Notes: generated from the sequence alone by a model not told the origin. 64,000 bases of DNA from UBA12077 sp963665525 (GCA_963665525.1 OY762280.1:4278001-4342000); one strand, 5' to 3'; positions 35,611 through 44,286 are shown, numbered from the stretch's first letter. A program made the numbers and translations.

Positions 35611-35646
35611 AAGTGTCAGCTTGTCATAAAGGCTGACACTTTTTTT
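35611..35646 (+). terminator. Terminator of the lptE/secG cluster
   Basis: AAGTGTCAGC (35611-35620) and GCTGACACTT (35632-35641) form a perfect 10-base stem, followed by a T-run. Confidence 0.85.
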
Positions 35647-35727
35647 ATGCAAAGTCCTTTGGCATAGATTATGTAAAAATGCAAACGTGCAATAAAAAAT
35701 AAGTTTAACAATTAAATATTTGAAACA

Positions 35728-36006
35728 ATGTCAGAATTTAAGTACAGACCATTAAAGGATCGAGTTTTGGTAGAGCCTCATAAGGCTGAAGAAAAAACAG
35801 CAAGCGGAATTATTATTCCAGATTCAGCTCAAGAAAAGCCACAAAAAGGAACTGTAGTTGCAGTTGGTGAAGGTAAAAAAGATGAGCCTATGTCATTAAA
35901 AGCAGGTGATGTGGTAATTTATGGTAAATATGGCGGAACAGAAATCCATATTGATGGTAAGGATTATTTAATCATGCGTGAAGACGACATTTTATTAGTA
36001 GAATAA
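35728..36006 (+). CDS. groES: Co-chaperonin GroES
   Basis: 92 residues. The 10-kDa lid of the chaperonin. FKYRPLKDRVLVEP, the mobile loop KTASGIIIPDSAQEKPQ, KGTVVAVGEG and DYLIMREDDILLVE are all present. Followed by groEL after 31 bases. No CIRCE inverted repeat was found upstream. Confidence 0.98.
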   Translation: MSEFKYRPLKDRVLVEPHKAEEKTASGIIIPDSAQEKPQKGTVVAVGEGKKDEPMSLKAGDVVIYGKYGGTEIHIDGKDYLIMREDDILLVE

Positions 36007-36037
36007 TTAATTAAACAAATCATTAAAAATAGAAAAC

Positions 36038-37675
36038 ATGGCAGCTAGAGAATTAAAATTTAATATTGACGCCAGGGATCAATTAAAAAGTGGTATTGAT
36101 CAGTTAGCAAGTGCTGTAAAAGTTACATTAGGACCAAAAGGTCGTAATGTGGTTATTGAAAAGAAATTTGGTGCTCCTCAAGTAACTAAAGATGGTGTTA
36201 CTGTAGCAAAAGAAATAGAATTAAAAGATAAATTCGAAAATTTAGGTGCTCAAATGGTTAAAGAAGTAGCATCTAAAACGAATGATGATGCTGGTGATGG
36301 AACTACAACAGCAACAGTTTTAGCACAAGCTATTGTTAATGTAGGTGTTAAAAATGTTACTGCTGGTGCTAATCCAATGGATCTAAAAAGAGGTATCGAC
36401 AAAGCAGTTGCTAAGGTTATCGAAAATATTAAAAAGCAATCACACGAGATTGGTGAATCAAACGATAAAATTGAGCAAGTAGCAACAATTTCTGCTAACA
36501 ACGATTCTGCAATTGGTAAATTAATTGCTGATGCAATGAAAGCAGCAGGACGCGAAGGTGTTATTACTGTTGAAGAAGCAAAAGGAACAGAAGATGAGTT
36601 AAAAACGGTTGAAGGTATGCAATTTGATCGTGGATATATTTCTCCATATTTTGTAACTGATACGGATAAGATGGAAGCTGTAATGGATCATCCTTATATT
36701 CTTTTAACTGATAAGAAGATTTCTACTATGAAAGATCTTATGCCAATTCTTGAATCAGCAGTTCAAAATGGTAAAGGTTTAATGATCATCGCTGAAGATA
36801 TCGAAGGTGAAGCTTTAGCTACATTAGTAGTAAATAAAATTCGTGGTTCGTTAAAAGTTGCAGCTGTAAAAGCTCCTGGTTTTGGTGACAGAAGAAAAGA
36901 AATGTTAGAAGATATCGCTGTTTTAACTGGTGGTACAGTTATTACTGAAGAAAAAGGTTTAACATTAGAAGGTGCTACTTTGGATATGTTAGGAACTTGC
37001 GAAAAAATCGTTATCGACAAAGAAAATACAACTGTTGTTAATGGTGATGGTGCAAAAGAAAATATCGATGCAAGAGTAAACCAAATTAAAGCTCAAATTG
37101 AATCTTCAACTTCTGATTACGATAAAGAAAAACTTCAGGAACGTTTAGCTAAGTTAGCTGGTGGTGTTGCTGTAATTTATGTTGGTGCTGCAAGTGAAGT
37201 TGAGCTAAAAGAAAAGAAAGATCGTGTTGACGATGCTTTAAGTGCTACTCGTGCTGCTGTTGAAGAAGGAATTATTCCTGGTGGTGGTGTTGCTTACATT
37301 CGTGCTATTGATGAATTAGAAGGTATGAAAGGTGAGAATGAAGACGAAACTACAGGTATCGCTATCATTAAAAGAGCAATTGAAGAACCATTGCGTCAGA
37401 TTGTTGAAAATGCAGGTATCGAAGGATCTGTTATCGTTCAAAAAGTAAAAGAAGGTAAAGGAGATTATGGATACAATGCTAGAACAAACCAGTTCGAGAA
37501 CTTAACAGAATCTGGAGTTATTGATCCTACAAAAGTTGCTCGTGTAGCTATTGAAAATGCAGCTTCTATTGCAGGAATGTTCTTAACTACAGAATGTGTT
37601 ATTACTGAGGAAGAAGAAGAAATGCCTCCAATGCCAGCAGGTGGAATGGGTGGCGGAATGCCAGGAATGATGTAA
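36038..37675 (+). CDS. groEL: Chaperonin GroEL
   Basis: 545 residues, standard length. It folds cytosolic proteins with ATP. Nucleotide-binding stretches are visible: VTLGPKGRNVVIEKKFGAP, NDDAGDGTTTATVLAQAIV and GVAVIYVGAASEVELKEKK, with EEGIIPGGGVAYIRA. The C-terminal tail has Gly-Gly-Met repeats (PAGGMGGGMPGMM). Operon with groES; a hairpin terminator and a repeat copy follow. Confidence 0.99.
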   Translation: MAARELKFNIDARDQLKSGIDQLASAVKVTLGPKGRNVVIEKKFGAPQVTKDGVTVAKEIELKDKFENLGAQMVKEVASKTNDDAGDGTTTATVLAQAIVNVGVKNVTAGANPMDLKRGIDKAVAKVIENIKKQSHEIGESNDKIEQVATISANNDSAIGKLIADAMKAAGREGVITVEEAKGTEDELKTVEGMQFDRGYISPYFVTDTDKMEAVMDHPYILLTDKKISTMKDLMPILESAVQNGKGLMIIAEDIEGEALATLVVNKIRGSLKVAAVKAPGFGDRRKEMLEDIAVLTGGTVITEEKGLTLEGATLDMLGTCEKIVIDKENTTVVNGDGAKENIDARVNQIKAQIESSTSDYDKEKLQERLAKLAGGVAVIYVGAASEVELKEKKDRVDDALSATRAAVEEGIIPGGGVAYIRAIDELEGMKGENEDETTGIAIIKRAIEEPLRQIVENAGIEGSVIVQKVKEGKGDYGYNARTNQFENLTESGVIDPTKVARVAIENAASIAGMFLTTECVITEEEEEMPPMPAGGMGGGMPGMM

Positions 37676-37702
37676 GATATCAATCATCATTATATATTAT
37701 TC

Positions 37703-37737
37703 AGCCCTTTGTTGCTCTATGCGCAAGGGGCTTTTTT
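37703..37737 (+). terminator. Terminator of groESL
   Basis: AGCCCTTTG (37703-37711) pairs with CAAGGGGCT (37724-37732), one G-U pair, followed by TTTTTT. Confidence 0.8.
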
Positions 37738-37743
37738 GTAAGT

Positions 37744-37771
37744 TGTCATTCCGGCCGAAGAGCCGGAATCT
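37744..37771 (+). repeat. Dispersed ATTCCGG palindrome, copy 1
   Basis: TGTCATTCCGGCCGAAGAGC and the remaining 8 bases to CT form a 28-base unit with an 8-base stem ATTCCGGC / GCCGGAAT. It is identical to the copy at 37889. Eight T residues follow, so it may also act as a back-up terminator for groESL. Confidence 0.75.
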
Positions 37772-37888
37772 TTTTTTTGTATAAAACTAAACACCCAAAC
37801 TCTCTCCAAATAATAAAATTATTTGCTAATTTTGATATTGAAACATACAATAAACAATACTTTGGTATGTTTTTAGTGAAGACTTTAT

Positions 37889-37916
37889 TGTCATTCCGGC
37901 CGAAGAGCCGGAATCT
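37889..37916 (+). repeat. Dispersed ATTCCGG palindrome, copy 2
   Basis: Identical in all 28 bases to the unit at 37744-37771, in the same orientation, 117 bases further on. It ends 20 bases before the next gene. Confidence 0.75.
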
Positions 37917-37936
37917 ATACTTAAAAAAAGAATGTA

Positions 37937-38752
37937 ATGAAAAAACTAAAATCTCTTTTAATCATAGCAACTACTATATTAGTATCTTTTAATGCAAGTG
38001 CAGGCTGGATAGTTACTCAGCAAAGTTATGATTCGGACGAAGGGGTAGAAACTGCATTAATTGAAACCATTTATTTGCAAGATAATATTATGAAGGTGGT
38101 TCAGTCAGAAATGATAACCATGTTTAATTTAAATACCGAAACAATAACTCTGTTAAGTCCTAACTTAAAAGTCTATTGGACTGGTAAGGTAGATGATTAT
38201 AAAAAAGAAATGAAGGCAGCGATGCAATCAGCAATGGACGAGCAGTTGGCAAATGCAGCTGAGGCGCAAAAGGAAATGATTAAAAAAATGTACCATGGAA
38301 TGATGGAAAGTATCGATAATCCATCAAAATTTGCTGGTGAAGAGCCGGAGGAGTATGATTTGCAAATTGAACGTACTGGTGAAAAAGAGCGTATAGCGGG
38401 ACGATTAGCGGTTAAATATACCGTTTCGGTGAATGGATCAGTAAAAGAAGAAGCATGGTTATCTGAATCGGATAGAGCGAATGAAGAGTTTGACTCCGAA
38501 CAATTTCATGTTATATTTGATGATTTTATCAGCCAGGCTGGAACAATAGCTTTTTATCAGTCGAATGAAAAATATATCGAATTTTCAAAAAAAGGCTTCC
38601 CCTTAAAATCAATTAACTATTTTGGTGGATACGAAACGATTACTGAAGTCACCAGCCTGGATAAAGAGAAAATTGAGAATTCTGATTTTTCTATTCCAGA
38701 TGATTATAAGAAAGTCAGTTTGTTAGAGATAGGATTAAAAGAACAAGAATAA
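37937..38752 (+). CDS. Secreted DUF4412-like protein
   Basis: 271 residues with a signal peptide (LLIIATTILVSFNASAGW). The rest is beta-rich with a repeated strand-turn pattern (IYLQDNIMKVVQSEMITMFNLNTETITLL) and an alpha-helical insertion EMKAAMQSAMDEQLANAAEA. The overall layout, including an ERIAGRLAVKYTVSV strand pair and a final SIPDDYKKVSL, resembles DUF4412, a LolA/VioE-like fold family. Function unknown. Monocistronic between the groESL repeats and a terminator. Confidence 0.75.
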   Translation: MKKLKSLLIIATTILVSFNASAGWIVTQQSYDSDEGVETALIETIYLQDNIMKVVQSEMITMFNLNTETITLLSPNLKVYWTGKVDDYKKEMKAAMQSAMDEQLANAAEAQKEMIKKMYHGMMESIDNPSKFAGEEPEEYDLQIERTGEKERIAGRLAVKYTVSVNGSVKEEAWLSESDRANEEFDSEQFHVIFDDFISQAGTIAFYQSNEKYIEFSKKGFPLKSINYFGGYETITEVTSLDKEKIENSDFSIPDDYKKVSLLEIGLKEQE

Positions 38753-38773
38753 AATAATTTAAGATATAGAATG

Positions 38774-38800
38774 AAATCCGGCTTTGAAGTCGGATTTTTT
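38774..38800 (+). terminator. Terminator of the DUF4412-like gene
   Basis: AAATCCG (38774-38780) pairs with CGGATTT (38791-38797), and GCTT with AAGT inside; a T-run follows. It ends 19 bases before the -33 box of the methionine operon promoter. Confidence 0.7.
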
Positions 38801-38818
38801 ATTTAATAAAAAATCAAA

Positions 38819-38851
38819 TTTGCATATGTCAAAAATTTGTCTTTATCTTTG
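38819..38851 (+). promoter_or_regulatory. Promoter of the methionine operon
   Basis: TTTG (38819-38822) and TATCTTTG (38844-38851) match both parts of the Bacteroidota promoter (TTTG, 19-21 bases, TAnnTTTG) with 21 bases between. The start of transcription would fall near 38858, just before the riboswitch. Confidence 0.65.
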
Positions 38852-38889
38852 TTGCATCATTTCAAACATCCTTCGCTAAGGGCGTTTGA

Positions 38890-39002
38890 TTTATAAAGAA
38901 GAGTGGAGAGATTAGGCTCTGTGAAACTCTAGCAACCTGAACAAGGAGTTCAAAGGTGCTAATACCTAACCCAAGGTCCACAAATGGACGGGAAATTATA
39001 AA
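38890..39002 (+). ncRNA. SAM-I (S-box) riboswitch
   Basis: The conserved S-box core is visible in order: GAGTGGAGAGATTAGGCTCT, GTGAAACTCTAGCAACC, CAAAGGTGCTAATACC and the GTCCACAAATGGAC hairpin followed by GGAAA. P1 is formed by TTTATAA (38890-38896) and TTATAAA (38996-39002). It binds S-adenosylmethionine and should shut down the methionine operon when SAM is high. No terminator overlaps P1 directly; a Met-rich leader ORF starts 15 bases after it, so the output switch may involve that ORF or translation. Confidence 0.92.
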
Positions 39003-39017
39003 CTAAACGCAAAAATC

Positions 39018-39125
39018 ATGAAAAAAGAATTTTGTAAAAGTTATTCCGTATTGGGTTTTGTAATTGTCAATCATTTTTGGTTTAACAATTTTACAATGCC
39101 GCTTATGCCTATGTGCATGCGCTAG
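39018..39125 (+). CDS. Met-rich 35-residue leader peptide
   Basis: ATG at 39018, stop TAG at 39123. The peptide starts MKKEFCKSYSVLGFVIVNHF and ends in MPLMPMCMR: four Met, one Cys and two Pro in the last nine codons. It lies between the SAM riboswitch and the aspartokinase gene, 87 bases before the latter. A stem CGGAGAG (39127-39133) / CTTTCCG (39145-39151) begins one base after the stop, where a ribosome stalled at the Met codons would prevent it. This is the classical layout of an attenuation leader. I know of no named family; the coding nature is inferred. Confidence 0.6.
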   Translation: MKKEFCKSYSVLGFVIVNHFWFNNFTMPLMPMCMR

Positions 39126-39126
39126 T

Positions 39127-39188
39127 CGGAGAGTAGATTAATGTCTTTCCGGAAAATATATGTGCAGCCCAAGGGGCATGGTATGTTT
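39127..39188 (+). promoter_or_regulatory. Candidate attenuator structures after the leader ORF
   Basis: A 7-base stem (39127-39133 with 39145-39151, one G-U) is followed by GCCC-AAG-GGGC (39067-style 4-base stem at 39167-39170 / 39174-39177) and TTTT at 39185. The GGGGCAT at 39173-39179 can instead pair with ATGCCT (39105-39110) in the Met codons, giving mutually exclusive folds. Not tested by computation. Confidence 0.35.
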
Positions 39189-39212
39189 TATTGTAAATAC
39201 TAAAAAAATGTT

Positions 39213-40613
39213 ATGACTTACAAAGTGGTTAAGTTCGGAGGATCGAACTTAAAAGATATTGATGGAATAAGAAGTATTATAAGAGCTGTTCAATCTTATA
39301 ATCAACATTTAATAATTGTTGTTTCAGCTTTTTATGGTTTAACAAACCGATTAATAGAAGCAATTGATTCTTCGGCTAAAGGAGAATTGCAAATAAACAG
39401 TTTTACGAATGAAATTTTTAATCAAAAAACATCTATTGTTAGAGAGTTATTAACTAACAAAACTTTGATTAATGAATTTGAGGGTGAACTAGAGTTACGA
39501 TTAAATAAACTTAAAGCATTTTTACTGGCAATTAATTACATTAACGAAGTTCCTCCTTTTATTTATGATGAGGTATTGAGTTATGGTGAAAAACTTAGCT
39601 CTTTAATACTGACTTATATTTTAAATGATGCAGGAATAAAATGTCAGGAAATGCTTCCTGAAGATATAGGCCTTATTACAGATGGAGAATATAAAAATGC
39701 TACGGTCGATCTAGAATTATCGGCAAAATATTTAAAGCATAATCTTTCTGAAAAACAAACTTTTATTATTCCCGGATTTTATGGAATATCAAAAGAGAAA
39801 AAGGTTACGTTGCTTGGTCGGGGTGGAAGTGATTATTCTGCTGCTGCAATAGCTGCTTGTTTAAATGCAGAAAGCCTCGATTTATGGAAAGATGTAGAAG
39901 GTTTTCTAAGCGCAGATCCAAAAATAATTTCCGACTCGGTAAATGTTGAGTCATTAACATATGCTGAAGCTTCTGAATTAGCATACTTTGGCTCTAAGAT
40001 ATTACATCCAAGAACATCGGAACCTTTAGAGAAAAGAAAAATCCCTATTAGAATTTTGAATATTGATAATTCTAAGGAAGGGATTAAGCCATTAACAATT
40101 ATTAATGGTAAAGAAACGGTCACAAGTAATGTTGTAAAAAGTGTTTCTTTTAGCGATCATTTTGGATTGCTAAAGTTACATGGTTCAGGTGTTGGTATTA
40201 AACCTGGCATCTTGGCTAAATCTACAGCTTTACTCGATAAAGCAGGTGTAAACATAAAATCGGTTATTACTTCTCAAACAGCAATAAATATTTTACTATC
40301 GGAAAGTGATTTGCTTTTTGCAAAACAGATTATTGAAGAAAATCAAATTCACGGAATAAGTAAAATTGAAACAAGAGCACATATTTCGGTAATTGCTTCT
40401 GTTGGAGAAGGATTAACCTCTGAATACGGTGTTGCAGGAAGAATATTTAGTGCAGTAGCCAGAAAAGGAATCAATATTGAAATTATCTGCTTTGGAGCAA
40501 GTTCTGTTGCAATGTATTTTATTGTCAACAGGATTGATCGAGATGATACAGTTCGTGAAATACATCACGAGTTTTTTACAAATCAGGTTTCATGCTGTGA
40601 GGCTTGTATTTAA
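39213..40613 (+). CDS. Aspartate kinase (methionine-operon isozyme)
   Basis: 466 residues, monofunctional. It phosphorylates aspartate, the entry to homoserine and methionine. The N-terminal kinase motif is KFGGSN where most family members have KFGGTS. Further blocks: LTNRLIEAI, FIIPGFYGISKEKKVTLLGRGGSDYSAAAIA, DLWKDVEGFLSADP, SELAYFGSKILHPRT. Two C-terminal ACT domains (about 315-466: LLKLHGSGVGIKPGILAKST; AVARKGINIEIICFGAS) suggest feedback control. First full gene after the riboswitch, so probably the methionine-dedicated isozyme. Confidence 0.93.
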   Translation: MTYKVVKFGGSNLKDIDGIRSIIRAVQSYNQHLIIVVSAFYGLTNRLIEAIDSSAKGELQINSFTNEIFNQKTSIVRELLTNKTLINEFEGELELRLNKLKAFLLAINYINEVPPFIYDEVLSYGEKLSSLILTYILNDAGIKCQEMLPEDIGLITDGEYKNATVDLELSAKYLKHNLSEKQTFIIPGFYGISKEKKVTLLGRGGSDYSAAAIAACLNAESLDLWKDVEGFLSADPKIISDSVNVESLTYAEASELAYFGSKILHPRTSEPLEKRKIPIRILNIDNSKEGIKPLTIINGKETVTSNVVKSVSFSDHFGLLKLHGSGVGIKPGILAKSTALLDKAGVNIKSVITSQTAINILLSESDLLFAKQIIEENQIHGISKIETRAHISVIASVGEGLTSEYGVAGRIFSAVARKGINIEIICFGASSVAMYFIVNRIDRDDTVREIHHEFFTNQVSCCEACI

Positions 40614-40649
40614 AATCACTACAATTTTTATTTAAATGATTAAAGAGAA

Positions 40650-41975
40650 ATGAAAAAATATAAATTTGAAACATTACAAATACATGCAGGGCAGGAGCCA
40701 GATCCAGTTACTAGATCGAGAGCAGTGCCTATATATCAGACTACATCGTATAATTTCAGAGATTCCGAACATGGAGCAAATTTATTTGCACTAAAAGAAC
40801 AAGGAAATATTTATACGCGATTAACCAATCCAACAACTGATGTACTTGAAAAACGAATAGCAGCTTTGGAAGGAGGAGAAGCAGCTTTAGTTGTTGCATC
40901 GGGGCATGCAGCACAATTTATTGCATTAAATAATATGCTTAAGCCTGGTGATAATTTTGTATCATCTCCTTATTTGTATGGTGGTTCTTATAATCAATTT
41001 AAGGTTTCTTTTAAAAACCTGGGAATAGATGTGAGATTTGCTCATTCAGACGAAGCTCAAGATTTTGAGCCTTTAATTGATAAAAATACCAAAGCAATTT
41101 ATGTAGAGACCATTGGGAATCCCGGTTTTTCGGTTCCTGATTTTGAGGCCTTTTCAAAACTGGCCCAAAAGTATGATATTCCCTTAGTTGTTGACAATAC
41201 ATTTGGCGCTTGTGGATATTTATGTAAACCAATTGAGCATGGAGCTGATATTGTTGTGGAATCTGCTACCAAATGGATTGGTGGACATGGAACTTCTATG
41301 GGAGGTGTTATTATCGATGCCGGGAAATATAATTGGGCTAATGGAAAATTTCTACAGTTTTCTGAACCATCAGAAGGTTATCATGGATTAGTTTATTCAG
41401 AAACATTTAATAAACTGGCATTTATCATGCGTTCACGAGTTGAAGGACTACGGGATTTTGGGCCTGCTATAAGTCCTTTCAACTCTTTTTTATTATTACA
41501 AGGTCTTGAAACTTTATCGTTTAGAGTACAAAAACATGTCGATAATGCTCTGTTGTTAGCTAAATGGTTACAAGGAAATCCAAATGTGAAAAAGCTTAGT
41601 TATCCGGGTTTATCGAATGATTCAAATCATACTACAGCATCAAAATATTTAAAAAATGGTTTTGGTGGAGTATTATCCTTCGAACTAAAAGGAGGAATCA
41701 AAAAAGCTACAAAATTTGTTGATAATCTTAAACTTATTAGCCATTTGGCTAATGTTGGTGATGCTAAAACTCTAATTATTTTGCCTGCGGCAACAACGCA
41801 TCAGCAATTAACCTTTGACGAGCAATTAAAAGCCGGAGTAACTCCCGGCTTATTGCGCGTCTCTGTTGGTTTAGAACATATTGATGATATTACTGCTGAT
41901 ATTGAACAGGCATTTGAAATTGTAAACCAAAAGAAGAAAATAAAATATGAATATGAGTTGCCATTAGCAACTTAA
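40650..41975 (+). CDS. metY: O-acetylhomoserine sulfhydrylase (MetY)
   Basis: 441 residues, Cys/Met-metabolism PLP enzyme. It forms homocysteine from O-acetylhomoserine and sulfide. Landmarks: FETLQIHAGQEPDPVTRSRA, NIYTRLTNPTTDVLEKRIA, GHAAQFIALNN, VVDNTFGACGYLCKP, the PLP lysine K208 in ESATKWIGGHGTSMGGV, and LEHIDDITADIEQA. The N-terminal opening and length (~430) favour MetY over MetB/MetC. metX, which makes its substrate, follows in the operon. Confidence 0.93.
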   Translation: MKKYKFETLQIHAGQEPDPVTRSRAVPIYQTTSYNFRDSEHGANLFALKEQGNIYTRLTNPTTDVLEKRIAALEGGEAALVVASGHAAQFIALNNMLKPGDNFVSSPYLYGGSYNQFKVSFKNLGIDVRFAHSDEAQDFEPLIDKNTKAIYVETIGNPGFSVPDFEAFSKLAQKYDIPLVVDNTFGACGYLCKPIEHGADIVVESATKWIGGHGTSMGGVIIDAGKYNWANGKFLQFSEPSEGYHGLVYSETFNKLAFIMRSRVEGLRDFGPAISPFNSFLLLQGLETLSFRVQKHVDNALLLAKWLQGNPNVKKLSYPGLSNDSNHTTASKYLKNGFGGVLSFELKGGIKKATKFVDNLKLISHLANVGDAKTLIILPAATTHQQLTFDEQLKAGVTPGLLRVSVGLEHIDDITADIEQAFEIVNQKKKIKYEYELPLAT

Positions 41976-41980
41976 ACTAT

Positions 41981-42068
41981 AAGCGGGATGCCGAGTCTAA
42001 AGTAGGGTTTGTACGAAGTTAATTATCCTCTAATAATTAAAAATCTTATTATCTTTCGGCATCCGCTT
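41981..42068. repeat. Long imperfect hairpin between metY and metX
   Basis: AAGCGGGATGCCGA (41981-41994) and TCGGCATCCGCTT (42056-42068) pair with one bulged G. Inside, TTAATTA and TAATTAA pair again. It occupies nearly all of the 106-base gap. A second hairpin with the same ATCTnTCGGCAT right arm lies between hom and metH. Confidence 0.55.
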
Positions 42069-42081
42069 AATAAAAACTATT

Positions 42082-43095
42082 ATGACAGAACATCAATTTC
42101 AACACAAAGGAGAATTGAAACTTGAAAACGGGCAATCGTTGCACGATATTCAAATTGTATATCATACAGCAGGTGAGTTAAACCAGGCAAAAGATAATGT
42201 AATTTGGGTATGCCATGCATTGACTGCTAATTCTGATGTTGCTGACTGGTGGCCAAATATGGTTGGTGATGGATTGTTATTTGACACAAGTAAATATTTT
42301 ATTATTTGTGCTAACTTTTTAGGTTCTTGCTATGGTACCACAGGACCTTTATCAACTGATCCAAAAACAAATCAGCCTTATTATCATGATTTTCCATTAA
42401 TCACTATTCGAGATATGGTGAATGCTCATGACTTATTACGTGAACATCTACACATATCAAAGATATTTATGATTACCGGGGGATCAATTGGAAGCTTTCA
42501 GGCATTAGAGTGGAGTATCATGTATCCTTCTGTGATTGAGAATTTGGTTTTTATTGTTAGCGGAGCTTTTGCTTCTCCTTGGAATATTGCTATAAACGAA
42601 TCGCAACGATTAGCTATTGAAGCAGATCAGACATTTAATGAAAGAAATGAAAAAGCTGGTTTGTCAGGATTAAAAGCTGCACGATCTATTGCATTATTGA
42701 GCTATAGAAATGCGGCTACTTATAATAAAACGCAACATGATCCTGAAGAAAAATTAGGCGATTTTCGTGCAATTTCTTATCAACAATATCAAGGAGATAA
42801 ATTAGTTAAACGATTTGATGCTTTTTCATATTATTCTATAACACGATCTTTCGATTCTCATAATGTTGGTCGAGGTCGTGGAGGAATAGAAAAGGTATTA
42901 GCAACGATTAAAGCAAAATCGTTATTAATAGCAATATCATCCGATATTTTGTTTTTTCCTGATGAGATCAAGGAAATTCAAAAATATATTCCAAATTCAC
43001 AGTTCATTGAAATTGATTCGCTTTATGGTCATGATGGTTTTTTAATTGAAACAGAACAATTAACAAAAATCATTCAAGATTTTATAAGTGGATAA
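42082..43095 (+). CDS. metX: Homoserine O-acetyltransferase
   Basis: 337 residues. Alpha/beta-hydrolase-fold acyltransferase producing O-acetylhomoserine. VWVCHALTANSDVADWW, LLFDTSKYFIICANFLGSCY, GTTGPLSTDP, the nucleophile elbow TGGSIGSFQALEWSIMYP and the terminal SLYGHDGFLIETEQL (catalytic His-Asp) are all present. The elbow reads GGSIGS where GGSMGG is usual; Gly-x-Ser-x-Gly itself is kept. Acetyl rather than succinyl preference is assumed from the MetY partner. It precedes hom by 3 bases. Confidence 0.95.
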   Translation: MTEHQFQHKGELKLENGQSLHDIQIVYHTAGELNQAKDNVIWVCHALTANSDVADWWPNMVGDGLLFDTSKYFIICANFLGSCYGTTGPLSTDPKTNQPYYHDFPLITIRDMVNAHDLLREHLHISKIFMITGGSIGSFQALEWSIMYPSVIENLVFIVSGAFASPWNIAINESQRLAIEADQTFNERNEKAGLSGLKAARSIALLSYRNAATYNKTQHDPEEKLGDFRAISYQQYQGDKLVKRFDAFSYYSITRSFDSHNVGRGRGGIEKVLATIKAKSLLIAISSDILFFPDEIKEIQKYIPNSQFIEIDSLYGHDGFLIETEQLTKIIQDFISG

Positions 43096-43098
43096 AAA

Positions 43099-44286
43099 AT
43101 GAATCAAAAAATAAATATTGGACTTTTCGGCTACGGGGTTGTAGGCGAGAGTCTTCATCATGTGCTTAAACATAGCAAAACAGTTGACGCTAGTGTAAGT
43201 AAAATCTGTGTTAGGCAGAAAGATAAAAAAAGATCACTTCCTGAAAATCAGTTTACTTTTAATAAAGAAGATATCATTAATGATCGGGATATTAATTTGG
43301 TTGTAGAGCTAATTGATGATGCTGATGAAGCGTACGATATTGTAAAACGTTGTTTGCAAAACAAAAAAAGTGTTGTATCTGGTAATAAAAAAATGTTAGC
43401 GCATCATTTAGAAGAGTTAATTCAATTACAAGAAGAAACCCAAACTTCATTGCTTTATGATGCTTCAGCTTGTGGAAGTATTCCTATTATCAGAAATATT
43501 GAAGAATATTACGATAATGATTTATTAAAATCTGTAACAGGAATCTTAAATGGATCATCGAATTACATTCTTTCAAAAATTTTTAATGAGGGGCTAGACT
43601 ATCAAACAGCTTTAAAACAAGCTCAGGATTTAGGTTTTGCCGAAAGTAACCCAAGTTTAGATGTGGACGGTTTCGATTCGCTCTATAAATTAATCATAAT
43701 TGCAACTCACGCTCTAGGAACATTTGTTAAACCTGATGAAGTGCTTAATTACGGTATATCGAACTTGCAACAAGGAGATATTCAATTTGCAATGGAGAAA
43801 AACTTTAAGATCAAACTGGTTGCTCAATTGATCAAACTGGACGATAACAGCTTTACAATGTTTGTAATTCCGCGTTTGGTTAAGCCAGAAAAATATATTT
43901 ACAATGTGGAGGATGAATACAACGGGGTTGTAATCCAAGGAGAATTTTACGATAAGCAATTCATGTTTGGTAAAGGAGCCGGAGGTTATCCAACAGGATC
44001 AGCAGTTTTATCTGATATTACAGCTCGTTCACATAACTATAAATACGAATACAAGAAACAGAAATATTTTAAAAAGTTGGAATATAGAACCGATCACGAA
44101 ATAGAAATATATTTACGATACAAGAATATTGTTGATTTCAGTTATTTCGAATTTGAGAGTATTTCTGAAAAGCATTCGGGATTAGAAAATAATTATGTGG
44201 TTGGGAAAATAAAATTATCGAATCTATTAAAATTAAAAACGGTATTACCAAAGTTAGATGTCTTTTTAGCTTATATCAGAAATTAA
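43099..44286 (+). CDS. hom: Homoserine dehydrogenase
   Basis: 395 residues. It reduces aspartate semialdehyde to homoserine with NAD(P)H. NAD-binding GLFGYGVVGESL opens the protein; LVVELIDDADEAYDIV and VVSGNKKMLAHH follow, then the catalytic core GILNGSSNYILSKI and AESNPSLDVDGFDSLYKL. The C-terminal ~60 residues may be a shortened or degenerate ACT-like region. Co-transcribed with metX (gap 3 bases), completing aspartokinase-metY-metX-hom. Confidence 0.95.
   Translation: MNQKINIGLFGYGVVGESLHHVLKHSKTVDASVSKICVRQKDKKRSLPENQFTFNKEDIINDRDINLVVELIDDADEAYDIVKRCLQNKKSVVSGNKKMLAHHLEELIQLQEETQTSLLYDASACGSIPIIRNIEEYYDNDLLKSVTGILNGSSNYILSKIFNEGLDYQTALKQAQDLGFAESNPSLDVDGFDSLYKLIIIATHALGTFVKPDEVLNYGISNLQQGDIQFAMEKNFKIKLVAQLIKLDDNSFTMFVIPRLVKPEKYIYNVEDEYNGVVIQGEFYDKQFMFGKGAGGYPTGSAVLSDITARSHNYKYEYKKQKYFKKLEYRTDHEIEIYLRYKNIVDFSYFEFESISEKHSGLENNYVVGKIKLSNLLKLKTVLPKLDVFLAYIRN

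Noticed and set aside
35650..35676. Sigma-54 type promoter before groES (TTTGGCATAGATTATGTA)
   Set aside because: The -24 part fits TTGGCA but the -12 part is ATGT instead of TTGC; too weak to claim.
36250..37020. Antisense frames in groEL
   Set aside because: Shadow frames of a highly conserved gene; no start context or family features.
37777..37992. 71-residue reading frame between the two repeats
   Set aside because: It runs through a repeat copy and into the next gene in another frame; no protein features.
38753..39212. tRNA or other structured RNA besides the riboswitch
   Set aside because: No cloverleaf could be drawn; the S-box motifs explain the structured part.
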